DNA from: Bryobacter sp.
GTDB taxonomy: Bacteria > Acidobacteriota > Terriglobia > Bryobacterales > Bryobacteraceae
NCBI GenBank assembly: GCA_022843605.1
Contig: JALHNI010000013.1
Span: 1 to 64,000, forward strand
Direction of reading: 5' to 3'
Length of the DNA: 64,000 bases
Shown here: piece by piece, positions 51,303 to 59,354 of the stretch
How the letters are laid out: the number at the start of each line of letters is the position of its first letter
Position numbering within the stretch: position 1 is the first letter of the stretch
Program-made: the position numbers and the translations under genes
The notes under the pieces: generated by a model
What the model was told of the DNA's origin: nothing
The model's database searches: none
The model's input: the letters and a program-made list of their open reading frames with translations, nothing else

Positions 51303-51760
51303 GATTCGCCGCCTTGGCCGGCTGCTGCTGTCTGCCAGCGCACGGGATGGTTCGCGCTGTACTTACGGTCCTGCCGGATCGCTTGGGTGCCGCGCCGTTG
51401 GCTGGTTCGGATCACAATTGGGGCGGCCAGATTGGCGGTGGCGCCGCCCGGATGCAGTTGCAGGACGGCCAGACAAAGTACGTCGTCCGGCGTGGGGAGT
51501 TCGGCGGCCTCCAATTGGGCCAGATCTTCGCGTGAGAGCGTCAGTTCGTAGTTCTCTTCCAGCCGTTCGACGGGCAAGGTGACAAAGCTGAGGTTCGGGT
51601 CGCTGAGGCTTTGCAAAAAGACGAAAGGCCCCATGGTCGGCTCCTCATGCAGCAGGAACTCCCGGCACTCCTCAAAGCCCGGCAGCCCGACCGCGAAGTG
51701 GATGACCTGTTCGGGGCGATAGTGGAGGTTCCCGAATTGCCGGGTTTCGATTTCTGACAT
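51293..51760 (-). CDS. fliW: Flagellar assembly factor FliW
   Basis: 155-residue FliW, which binds CsrA when free and is held by unassembled flagellin. Family segments are IHFAVGLPGFEECREFLL, PFVFLQSLSDPNLSFVTL and DVLCLAVLQLHPGGATANLAAPIVI in order. The C-terminal ~25 residues (after RTSQRRGTQAIRQDRKYS) are basic and extended. It forms a fliW-csrA-flagellin row on one strand, which is the known three-part switch. Confidence 0.93.
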   Translation of the reverse strand: MSEIETRQFGNLHYRPEQVIHFAVGLPGFEECREFLLHEEPTMGPFVFLQSLSDPNLSFVTLPVERLEENYELTLSREDLAQLEAAELPTPDDVLCLAVLQLHPGGATANLAAPIVIRTSQRRGTQAIRQDRKYSANHPVRWQTAAAGQGGESCS

Positions 51761-51819
51761 AAGCGACGCCTCTAACTACGCTCTTCGGTCAGAAGTGCCG
51801 CCGGTGTGAGTTCCCTGCC

Positions 51820-52911
51820 CTAACGCTGATCCGGTAGGCGCCCGGGCACGGTGTCGAGCAGGAAGGCGATGCGCTGGGCGGGCGTCATACCGGTGGTCAG
51901 CAGGGCCTGATCGTGGATCGCTTCCGCGAGTTGCTCGACGGTGGCGCCAGTCTGCTGGGCGGCATCGATCAGACATTGCACGGCCTGGCTGTCGGCCGGG
52001 CCGTACTGCTGCAGGTGACCGCGAATTGAGTTGGCCAAAAGAAGAGGGGGAGTTAGGTTGAGACCGGCTCCCGGCTTGCTACCGGTTTTAGTAAACAAGG
52101 GGAGCTTAGTTTGCGGATCGACAAACACGACCGCCAATGTCCGGCGCATCACCCAGCGCAAACCGGCCTCGTGGCGTCGGCGCAGGATCTCGGCAGGATC
52201 GTAGATCCGGTAAGTGCGGCCCTGGCTGGCGGCACAGTCATACGTGGTGTGCTCCTCGATGGCCAGTTTCTGGATGAGCGAGCGCAGATTGATGCGGGCA
52301 TTGCTCTCCGAGAGTCCGGTGAGCTTGCCCATGGAGGCGAAGCCGAGCGTGATGAGGCGCGAAATGGCATCGAGCGGCGTGGCGTTCTCCCACAGGATGG
52401 CGTAGACCTGTTGCTCGGCCCGGGAGTGTCCATCTTCCACTAGGTGGGCGGGGCGTACGGCGAACTCTCGCCTCTTAGGCCCGGAGATTAAGTTAGGAGT
52501 GGGTATGAAGGTCTTTACTGGTTCTAAGGTAGCTAGCGGAACTACCTTAGGTAGCTCTTTTAAAATAGAGCCCCATGGTGAATTAGCAGGGGGCTCTAAC
52601 TTAATGGCGGGAGGTGTGGCTGTGGCGGCAGCTAAGTCACGAGGACGCTCTATGTTGACGGGCGCAATTGTAATAGCAGGAGGTCCTAACTCAGGACCGG
52701 CCTTATTTTGACTTCCGATCGGCGCAGATAGCCCGCCCGATGTTGTATCCGCTGTTAAGCTGAGACCGGGAGCTACTTCAGGAGGCCCCTCTGCGCTCTC
52801 CTGTCCGCCATGGAGCAGGGAACTGAGCGCACTTCGCAGGTCCGTATCCGTCGGACGCAGGAAGTCGCCAACGTCAAAGGGCTCAGGCGGAAGCTTTTTG
52901 GATTTGCGCAT
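51820..52911 (-). CDS. ParA-operon partner protein with winged-helix core
   Basis: 363-residue protein of no recognised family, whose start overlaps the parA end by 29 bases. The first ~60 residues are acidic and hydrophilic. Residues ~70-141 are a Pro/Ala-rich linker. Residues ~165-230 (EQQVYAILWENATPLDAISRLITLGFASMGKLTGLSESNARINLRSLIQKL in helix-turn-helix order) look like a winged-helix DNA-binding domain. The rest is helical. Position after parA suggests it is the centromere-binding partner (ParB role), although it has no ParB fold. The linker-coding DNA is less GC-rich than its surroundings and contains three perfect inverted repeats. Confidence 0.75.
   Translation of the reverse strand: MRKSKKLPPEPFDVGDFLRPTDTDLRSALSSLLHGGQESAEGPPEVAPGLSLTADTTSGGLSAPIGSQNKAGPELGPPAITIAPVNIERPRDLAAATATPPAIKLEPPANSPWGSILKELPKVVPLATLEPVKTFIPTPNLISGPKRREFAVRPAHLVEDGHSRAEQQVYAILWENATPLDAISRLITLGFASMGKLTGLSESNARINLRSLIQKLAIEEHTTYDCAASQGRTYRIYDPAEILRRRHEAGLRWVMRRTLAVVFVDPQTKLPLFTKTGSKPGAGLNLTPPLLLANSIRGHLQQYGPADSQAVQCLIDAAQQTGATVEQLAEAIHDQALLTTGMTPAQRIAFLLDTVPGRLPDQR
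52524..52550. repeat. Perfect 9-bp inverted repeat (parS-like)
   Basis: CTAAGGTAG and CTACCTTAG with a nine-base spacer. Located inside the coding sequence of the ParA partner, residues ~120-129. Candidate centromere or operator site. Confidence 0.55.
52567..52597. repeat. Perfect 8-bp inverted repeat
   Basis: AGAGCCCC and GGGGCTCT with a 15-base spacer, in the same linker-coding stretch as the neighbouring inverted repeats. Confidence 0.5.
52682..52698. repeat. 6-bp inverted repeat
   Basis: GGTCCT and AGGACC around a five-base centre, at the edge of the same linker-coding stretch. Confidence 0.45.
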
Positions 52912-53668
52912 TGGCTTCGATGGCGGCGGTGATCTTCTCGAAAGCGGCCAGGTAATCCTGGGCGGCTTTCGAAGCGGGGTCGTATTCGAGGAGCGGCCGG
53001 CGGGCCCGGAAGGCTTTGTTGACGCTCTGATCGGTGCGGATGGCCGGAAGAATGGGAATCTGGAACATCTCGGACATCTTCTCCAGACCCTGTTGGACCA
53101 GCGCGGTAACCGAAAGCCGCTGATCGACCTGGCAGGGCATCAGCCCGACGGCGGTGATGTTGGCCCGGATCAGGTCATTGAGTAACCGGATCATGTCGTA
53201 GGCGGCGTTGGCCCCGTTCAGACTCAGGAGGTCCATGTTGACTGGAATCAACACGTTACGGGCATAAACCATGGCACAGGTCTGCAACAGATTGATCGAC
53301 GGCGAGACGTCGATGATGACCGCGTCGTATTGCTTCTCATAAGGCTCGAGCAGCACCTTGAGCGTCAACTCCCGGACCACGGCGCCGGCCAAAGCGCTTT
53401 CGGCCTGCACCGTCTCCTTGTTACCGCACAGCACGTGGAAGTTCTCCCCGGCCTGAACGGTGCACTCGTCCAGGTGGAACTTGTTCACCAGGAAGTGGCT
53501 GAAATAGTGCTTGGGCTTGAGGTTCAGCATGACGCCAATCGAACCCTGGCTGTCCGTGTCGATCAACAGGGTGCGGCGTCCGCGGGCGGCCAGATACCAG
53601 GCATAGTTGACGGCAGCGGTGGTTTTTCCTACACCGCCGCGCTGATTTGCGACCACGAGACGGATCAT
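52883..53668 (-). CDS. parA: ParA-family partition ATPase
   Basis: 261-residue small (type Ib-like) ParA without an N-terminal DNA-binding extension. VVANQRGGVGKTTAAVNYAWYLA is the deviant Walker A region; the first Lys of KGGxxGKT is Arg here. TLLIDTDSQGS is Walker A', YDAVIIDVSPS Walker B. The ATPase moves or places the replicon before cell division. It overlaps the upstream HTH gene by 4 bases and the downstream partner by 29, forming one operon. Confidence 0.92.
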   Translation of the reverse strand: MIRLVVANQRGGVGKTTAAVNYAWYLAARGRRTLLIDTDSQGSIGVMLNLKPKHYFSHFLVNKFHLDECTVQAGENFHVLCGNKETVQAESALAGAVVRELTLKVLLEPYEKQYDAVIIDVSPSINLLQTCAMVYARNVLIPVNMDLLSLNGANAAYDMIRLLNDLIRANITAVGLMPCQVDQRLSVTALVQQGLEKMSEMFQIPILPAIRTDQSVNKAFRARRPLLEYDPASKAAQDYLAAFEKITAAIEANAQIQKASA

Positions 53669-53850
53669 ACGCGCTCCGATGCGGCTTGACGGAGCCGGTT
53701 TAAGTCTTCAACCGTCCAAAGCCGGTAGTTATTGTCAGGATCACGGAGGGGTTCGGGGAGTCGCTCGGCCTTCAGCCACCGGTAAACGGTATTGAGCGAA
53801 ACGCCGAGCTCATGGGCCACCTGACGGGTGGTGAGATATTGGCGAACCAT
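53665..53850 (-). CDS. Small MerR/excisionase-type DNA-binding protein
   Basis: 61-residue protein built on one helix-turn-helix: LTTRQVAHELGVSLNTVYRWLKAERLPEP, then a wing region NNYRLWTVEDLNRL. This is the layout of excisionase-like and MerR-type HTH proteins. As first gene of the parA operon (ATGA overlap) it may regulate it. Alternatively it may be a recombination directionality factor for the nearby tyrosine recombinase. Confidence 0.75.
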   Translation of the reverse strand: MVRQYLTTRQVAHELGVSLNTVYRWLKAERLPEPLRDPDNNYRLWTVEDLNRLRQAASERV

Positions 53851-53946
53851 CAGGCTCGATTGTAAGGATGGGTAGGGTTGGTGTCAAGAAACCATAACCC
53901 CACTCATTGTGGCAATCTCGCGAAAGCCCGCAGATATAGGGGTATT

Positions 53947-54453
53947 TCAGCTTGGAAGGGGGTCCTGATTTAACATCCCCTCAAACCGGTCGAAGTCCTC
54001 CCCGATCGCCTTGGAAAGCTCAAGCAGTTGGCCCAGCAAATCGACGGCACCCGAAAACTGAATCGACAGCCGCCCTGGTTCGAGCTGAATCGTCCGTGGC
54101 AACTGACTCAACCCTTCAGCCGAGGGCTCGGGCAGGGAAATCCGGGCCAGTTGCCAGGTCGCGCGAGCTTCGGCCAGCACGGTCCGGACTTGCTCATGCC
54201 GCCGCAACCTCCGTTCGAAGTCATCCGCACTGGCCAGACCGTCGAGTTGACTCGCGAGCTGCTCTCGTTCAATCACCAGGGCATTGCCGAGCCGGACCGC
54301 ACCGAAGCGCCGCAGAAGATATTGAGCATTGCGGCGCTCAACGCCGAAAAGCTGCTGAATGCTGGTGCGGTTGAGAAGCGCTGGCGCATCGGACTGGGCC
54401 AGGAGCGCCTGAATCCGGGGAAGACGTTGAAACCATTCGACGGGGCGGGCCAT
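53947..54453 (-). CDS. Hypothetical protein with possible HTH
   Basis: 168-residue protein of unknown family. Residues ~26-50 (LLNRTSIQQLFGVERRNAQYLLRRFGA) look like a helix-turn-helix, followed by VRLGNALVIEREQLASQLDGL. The rest is charged and helical. It is divergent from the tyrosine recombinase with about 100 bases between starts, so it may regulate or assist it. Confidence 0.6.
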   Translation of the reverse strand: MARPVEWFQRLPRIQALLAQSDAPALLNRTSIQQLFGVERRNAQYLLRRFGAVRLGNALVIEREQLASQLDGLASADDFERRLRRHEQVRTVLAEARATWQLARISLPEPSAEGLSQLPRTIQLEPGRLSIQFSGAVDLLGQLLELSKAIGEDFDRFEGMLNQDPLPS

Positions 54454-54555
54454 GGTAGATCGACTTCGCCTAGTATACGTTATTGCCAGATAGCGCAGGA
54501 ACCAAGAATGTCAGTAGCTCATAAAAGACGTTATTTGCTACTCTAGGTCTACGCC

Positions 54556-55491
54556 ATGAGCGCCCTCATTCCCGCCTCGCAAAGTCTACCGGCTCTCGTC
54601 ACCGCAGCCGGCCAAGGCGCCGTCTTTGCCGCTCAGGAGTTTTTCTACGGCAAAATCCGCAATCCGCACACGCGGCGTGCCTACCAAACCGCCATCCAGC
54701 AGTTTCTCGACTGGGCCGGAGGGCAGGGAACCGAACTTTCCCGGATCACCCCGATGCTCGTTGGGCTCTACTTTGATCGGCATCCCGGCAGCCCGGCCAC
54801 CAAGCAGCAGCATCGCGCCGCCCTGCGCCACTTCTTTGACCAACTCGTCACCCGCCACGTCTGCCTTCTTAACCCAGTCTCGACCGTGCGCCTGGAGCGC
54901 TACCAGGTCACCGAAGGCCGAACGCCGGAAATCACGATCGACGAGGTACGCCAGATCCTGGCCGCCCTCGACCTGACGACGATTGCCGGTTTGCGGGACC
55001 GGGCTCTGATCGGCTTCCTGGTCTATACCGCCGCCCGCGTCGGGGCGGTCGCTACACTGACGCTTGGCGACCTCTATGAGACCGGCGGACGGGCAAACGT
55101 CCATATTCTGGAGAAGAATGGCAAAAGCCGGGAGATCCCTCTGCGCGCGGACCTGGCACGCTGGATCTTGGCCTACCGCGAGGCCGCCCAACTCACCGGC
55201 GACGTGACGCCGCTTTTCCAGACTCTGCAGGGCGGGGAACTCACGGGCCGGGGACTCTCCCGCGTCGACGCCTGCCGCCTGGTGAAGCGGCGCATGAAGA
55301 ACGCCGGCCTCAGCCCGCGTCTCTCCGCTCACAGTTTCCGCGTGGCCACCATCACCAACCTGTTGGAGCAGGGCGTAGCGCTCGAAGACGTGCAGCGCCT
55401 GGCCGGTCACGCCGACCCGCGCACCACTCGCCTCTACGATCGCCGTCCCCAAGTGATCACGCGCCAGATTGTCGACCGCATCGGTATCTAG
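54556..55491 (+). CDS. Tyrosine recombinase (XerC/D-like integrase)
   Basis: 311-residue site-specific recombinase. The N-terminal core-binding domain covers residues ~25-105 (NPHTRRAYQTAIQQFLDWA, KQQHRAALRHFFDQLV). The catalytic domain has the first Arg in TAARVGAVATL, Lys in LEKNGKSREIPL, HSFR in SAHSFRVATITNLL, His in LAGHADPRTTRL and the nucleophile Tyr in TRLYDRRP. All residues are intact. It may resolve replicon multimers or integrate the element. The ATG at 54556 follows a divergent spacer. Confidence 0.88.
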   Translation: MSALIPASQSLPALVTAAGQGAVFAAQEFFYGKIRNPHTRRAYQTAIQQFLDWAGGQGTELSRITPMLVGLYFDRHPGSPATKQQHRAALRHFFDQLVTRHVCLLNPVSTVRLERYQVTEGRTPEITIDEVRQILAALDLTTIAGLRDRALIGFLVYTAARVGAVATLTLGDLYETGGRANVHILEKNGKSREIPLRADLARWILAYREAAQLTGDVTPLFQTLQGGELTGRGLSRVDACRLVKRRMKNAGLSPRLSAHSFRVATITNLLEQGVALEDVQRLAGHADPRTTRLYDRRPQVITRQIVDRIGI

Positions 55492-55558
55492 TAGCCTAAC
55501 CGCGCGAGTGCCGGCAACCGTTAACTGGGGTGTCCCATAGGGCAACAAACTAGAGAAA

Positions 55559-56744
55559 GTGCAAACTGACCGATTCTGGATCTGGCTGATCCTCCTGCTG
55601 ACGGCGCCGGCCTACTTCCTCACCCTGCAAGACGGGCATCATTGGGGCGGCGACTTCGCGGTCTATTTGCAGGAAGCAACAAACATTGCCCAAGGTGAGC
55701 CGATCAGCGCCCATCAGTACACCGTAACTCCACGCTCGGCGCTGAATCATCCCTCTCTCTATCCTCCCGTGCCGGCGTTACTACTGGCACCGGTGTACGC
55801 CTTCCAGGGGCTGAACTACCGGGCGATGAAGGCGATCCTGGCGCTCTTCTGGTGGCTGGCGTTGCCGCTTTGGTACCTGGTTGGGAAGCGGATGGGACTC
55901 ACGCCACCGTGGAGTGCGGGGGTCGTGCTCGCCTTCGGTTTCGGGGCGCTGCCGCTGCTTCTGAAGGAAACTATTGGCTCGGACGGAGTGTATCTATGGG
56001 TGTCGGGCGGCGCAATCCTGGCGATCCTTTGGCTGGAGGATAGAGGGTTGACGGTGGAACGACCCGCCTGGGCGGCGGCCGCCGTCGCGGGCCTCTTATT
56101 ACTGAGCTACGCCACACGGGCGACGGCGTTGGCCTTACTGGGGGCGGCCATCGTCAATGAATTCTGGCGCGTCTGGGAGTCTCGGCCGAGTTGGCGCATG
56201 CGAGCTTTCGGTTGGTACCTGCTGCTCTTTCTGGGCGTGGGAGTCATGATCTATACGAAGTTTATTTATGACTCCCGAGGTCAGTATGGAAGCCAATTCG
56301 TCATCGATTGGCGGTTGTACCGTGACAATTTTCTCTTCTACCTTCGCATGCCGGCAGCATTGTGGAGCGCGTCGCCCGGTGTGTTGCGGTATGCCCTTTC
56401 AGGTCTGACGATGGGATGTGGGCTGGTGTCGTTGGTGAGGGCTTGGCGGCGGCCCACGGTGGTCGAGTTCTATGTGCTGCTGTTTTGGGCGATGCTGACT
56501 GCGCCGGTGGCTCCGGGTCCGCAACTGGCGGCGTTTCGGGAGGTGGCAGGCTTTCTGCGTCAAGCGCCACCGGACACAGTTTTGATCTCTGGAATCTGCG
56601 TCTGTTTACTATACTCAGCGCAATTCTGCGCATAGCCCGTGCACGCCCTTCGAGTCGGCGCGGGAGATTCCCATCCTGGCCAAAAAACGCATGCACTTAG
56701 CCGAAGCCGGTAGTAAATTAGGCCCTCTCTTTCGTAACTACTAA
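55559..56744 (+). pseudogene. Frameshifted GT-C-like membrane protein
   Basis: From a GTG at 55559 the frame gives a membrane protein beginning ILLLTAPAYFLTLQDGHHWGGDFAVYLQEA, with an acidic residue in the first loop as in GT-C enzymes, then about seven helices. The frame ends at 56635, after LISGICVCLLYSAQFCA. In the next frame from about 56586 one reads LESASVYYTQRNSAHSPCTPFESARE and LAKKRMHLAEAGSKLGPLFRNY to a TAA at 56742-56744, a natural C-terminus for this family. So one base was probably gained near 56580-56592, or the sequence has an error. The short distance between the last helix (LLFWAMLT) and this tail also suggests an internal deletion. Confidence 0.6.
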
Positions 56745-56755
56745 GAGTTTGAGGT

Positions 56756-57862
56756 CTACCGGCCGGCCGAATGAAGGACGCGGTCAAATGTATCTTCTAG
56801 CCGTTCCACTGCCACCGGCCAGGAGTGATGGCGCTCAATTGATGAGGCGGCATCCAATGCCAGTCTTTCGCGCAGGGCGGGTTCCGCCAAGGCTTTAGCC
56901 AGTGTTTCACTCAATGACGTTAGGTCTTCATTGGCGAACAATAGCCCGTTGATGGATGGCTGGATCAGACCGCGGTTGCCTCCAATGTCCGCGCCGAGCA
57001 CGCAACAACCAGTGGCCATTGCTTCCATCAGGGCGTTGGATTGTCCCTCACTGCGCGAGGCCAGCACAAACACGTCCATGGAACGGAGCCAAGGTGCGAC
57101 GTCGCTGGTGGAGGGGACGAAGAGACACTGGTTGGCGATGCCGCGTTGGTCGGCGAGGGTGGTGAGGCGCTCGCCTTCCGGTCCGCTTCCGACGATCACT
57201 AGACGGTCAGCCGGGTGCGCTGCGGCAGCAAAGGACTCCATGAGGAGATGGATGTTCTTTTCGGGGCGCAGGACCGAGGCGGTGCCCACCACCAGCCGCG
57301 CGCCAGCCAATTCGGGTAAGCGGGCACGGCCCGCCGGATTGAAACGCTCCGTGTCGAGACCATTCGGGCAGAGATGGATCTTACTGGCGGGTACCGCCCA
57401 CTGTTGACGCAATTCGTCAGCCAAGTGGGAGGAATTGACGACGATGCCGGTGGCTGCGCGATGAATCCAGCGCGAGGCGGTTCGATAGCGGGTGGGGATC
57501 AGCGAGAGCTCGCAACGTTGGTTGGACAGCGCCACCAAACCTGGCACGCTGCGGGCCACCGGGATGACGAAGAGGTTCATCGTAAAGTCGAAGGTTACGA
57601 CGAGCCGGATGCCGCGCTGGACGAGCCAGCGTCGCAAGTGCCAGCCTTCGAGGACGGCGCGGGCAGTAACGAAACTATTCAGCGGCAAACGATGAAGGGA
57701 GATGCCAGCGGCGCGTAGTCGCGATTCCCAGAACCCACCCTCGATCGAAAGCACGTGCGGGGCAAAGCGCTCCCGATTCAGGTTGAGCGCGCTAGTGGCC
57801 AACTGCCGTTCACCGCCGCCATGGCCGAGTGACCGGGCGGCGAACAAGACGGGAATACTCAA
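56756..57862 (-). CDS. GT4 family glycosyltransferase
   Basis: 368-residue GT4 enzyme. PVLFAARSLGHGGGERQLATSALNL at the start has the GGGERQ loop typical of the family. GTASVLRPEKNIHLLMESFAAAA, LVIVGSGPEGERL, CLFVPSTSDV and VLASRSEGQSNALMEAMATGCCVLG with E-x7-E complete the donor domain. The ATG at 57862 overlaps the ligase stop (ATGA). Confidence 0.91.
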   Translation of the reverse strand: MSIPVLFAARSLGHGGGERQLATSALNLNRERFAPHVLSIEGGFWESRLRAAGISLHRLPLNSFVTARAVLEGWHLRRWLVQRGIRLVVTFDFTMNLFVIPVARSVPGLVALSNQRCELSLIPTRYRTASRWIHRAATGIVVNSSHLADELRQQWAVPASKIHLCPNGLDTERFNPAGRARLPELAGARLVVGTASVLRPEKNIHLLMESFAAAAHPADRLVIVGSGPEGERLTTLADQRGIANQCLFVPSTSDVAPWLRSMDVFVLASRSEGQSNALMEAMATGCCVLGADIGGNRGLIQPSINGLLFANEDLTSLSETLAKALAEPALRERLALDAASSIERHHSWPVAVERLEDTFDRVLHSAGR

Positions 57863-59340
57863 CGCGCCGGACCGTAGTTGAGGGGGGCCAGAGGTGCCGG
57901 CGCGGCATAGCGTTGTAGACCCGCGTCACGCATGGCCAGGGTATTGGCCGCCGTCAGCGCAACCAGAAAGGGAAGTTGGCCGGTATACGGGATGCTGCAA
58001 AAGAGAGTTCCGAAGCTGAAAGCGGTCGTCGCCAGCAGCAGAGCAGAAGAAATCCCCAACGCATCGCCGGCGGTGGCGGACCACAGTTGCGCCCAACGCA
58101 CGTTTCGGTAATTGGTGTACAGGCACCAGAATATGACGCCAATGTAGAACGCCACGCCCACCAATCCGGTCTCGGACGAAACATCCAGGTACGTATTGTG
58201 CGGATGGAGCCAAGTGCCTTTTGCCGCCGATTCCTGGGTACGCATGTAGTCATCAAGGGCATAGATAAACATGTTCGGGCCGATGCCAAAAATCGGGTTC
58301 AGGAGGGTAATTTTCATGGCGCGAACCTGCAGACCCCGGCGGGCTTCGGTGGAAGCAATGGCCCCCTCGAGATGTTCTCCTCCGGACAATTCTTCACTCG
58401 AGGCGCTCATAAAAGTAGTGAGCCGCAGCCAACTGGACCGCGGTACCATCACGGCGAACAGGATCAACATCAGCAAACCGCCGGCGAGTATCGCGATGCG
58501 CGCCCGTCCCGACGAGATGAACCAGCCCACCGCCACAATCACCAGAAGCGTGATCAGGTTGGCGCGCGACCCTGTGCGCAGCATGAGGTACAGAGAGCCC
58601 AGGGTACAACACAGCCAGAACACCCGTTTGATTAAATTGGCGTTCACTAGAAAGACGGTCATGAAGGTCGCGCCCAGGAGCAAATTGAGGGCCAGGTCGT
58701 TGGGGTTCGCCAAACTGATGTCTGGCACGGAGAAACGGCCGGTAGCGTCACTGATGCCAAAGCGCCAAGTTAAAATCAAGCCGGCGACAAATCCGAGCGC
58801 GTAGGTATTCATGGCGATCCTCAGCAAACCAAAGTTCAGGAGGATGCCGCCAAAAATTACCGGAGCGGAATGGAAACGGATTCCGTATTGAATCATATCC
58901 ATCACATAGCCCCGAAAGCTGTAGATCAGCGCCGATAAAAGCCACCAGACGAACAGCAGAACGAATGCCGCGGCGATCCGGTTCTCAAAGAAGCGGCTAA
59001 ACCGGCCACTGAAAAGCCAAACCGCAAGCACAGCCACACCGGTGCCGGCCACGATGGGAATGGAAAAGCCGAAATACACAGCCATAAACTCTGGCATGTA
59101 GCAAGCATGCAACGCGAGATATATACCTAGCAAAATCGCTCCCATGCGCGCCATGGGGGTGTCCACGGAGGATAAGCCCTGTGGGTAGGCGCGGCCCGGT
59201 TGGGACCAGACGGGTGCGGGCAGCGCCGCCGCCAAACCAGAAAGCGGCAATCCGCTGACGGGGACCGTAGGCTTGGCCGCCGTCCGGTCTGGAGCAGGCA
59301 ACGCTCCCGGGGATGGTCCAGCCATGCGACGAGGCAACAT
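57859..59340 (-). CDS. O-antigen ligase / Wzy-type membrane protein
   Basis: 493-residue polytopic protein of the O-antigen ligase (Wzy_C) group. A proline-rich cytoplasmic N-terminus (~65 residues) precedes about 12 helices. LMLRTGSRANLITLLVI and ARRGLQVRAMKITLLNPIFGIGPNMFIY, then LHPHNTYLDVSSETGLVGVAFYIG (the long periplasmic loop with conserved His/Glu), are the family hallmarks. It would transfer a finished glycan to a carrier or polymerise repeats. It is the second Wzy/WaaL-type gene of the window. Confidence 0.87.
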   Translation of the reverse strand: MLPRRMAGPSPGALPAPDRTAAKPTVPVSGLPLSGLAAALPAPVWSQPGRAYPQGLSSVDTPMARMGAILLGIYLALHACYMPEFMAVYFGFSIPIVAGTGVAVLAVWLFSGRFSRFFENRIAAAFVLLFVWWLLSALIYSFRGYVMDMIQYGIRFHSAPVIFGGILLNFGLLRIAMNTYALGFVAGLILTWRFGISDATGRFSVPDISLANPNDLALNLLLGATFMTVFLVNANLIKRVFWLCCTLGSLYLMLRTGSRANLITLLVIVAVGWFISSGRARIAILAGGLLMLILFAVMVPRSSWLRLTTFMSASSEELSGGEHLEGAIASTEARRGLQVRAMKITLLNPIFGIGPNMFIYALDDYMRTQESAAKGTWLHPHNTYLDVSSETGLVGVAFYIGVIFWCLYTNYRNVRWAQLWSATAGDALGISSALLLATTAFSFGTLFCSIPYTGQLPFLVALTAANTLAMRDAGLQRYAAPAPLAPLNYGPAR

Positions 59341-59354
59341 CCCTTTAGTCTAAC

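Larger units (their letters stand above)
52487..52605. repeat. Distant 10-bp inverted repeat pair
   Basis: ATTAAGTTAG at 52487-52496 and its exact reverse complement CTAACTTAAT at 52596-52605 flank two other inverted repeats in the linker-coding part of the ParA partner gene. The symmetry suggests a nucleoprotein site. Confidence 0.5.

Noticed and set aside
54586-55548. 320-residue minus-strand frame
   Set aside because: Opposite strand of the tyrosine recombinase, which has all catalytic residues.
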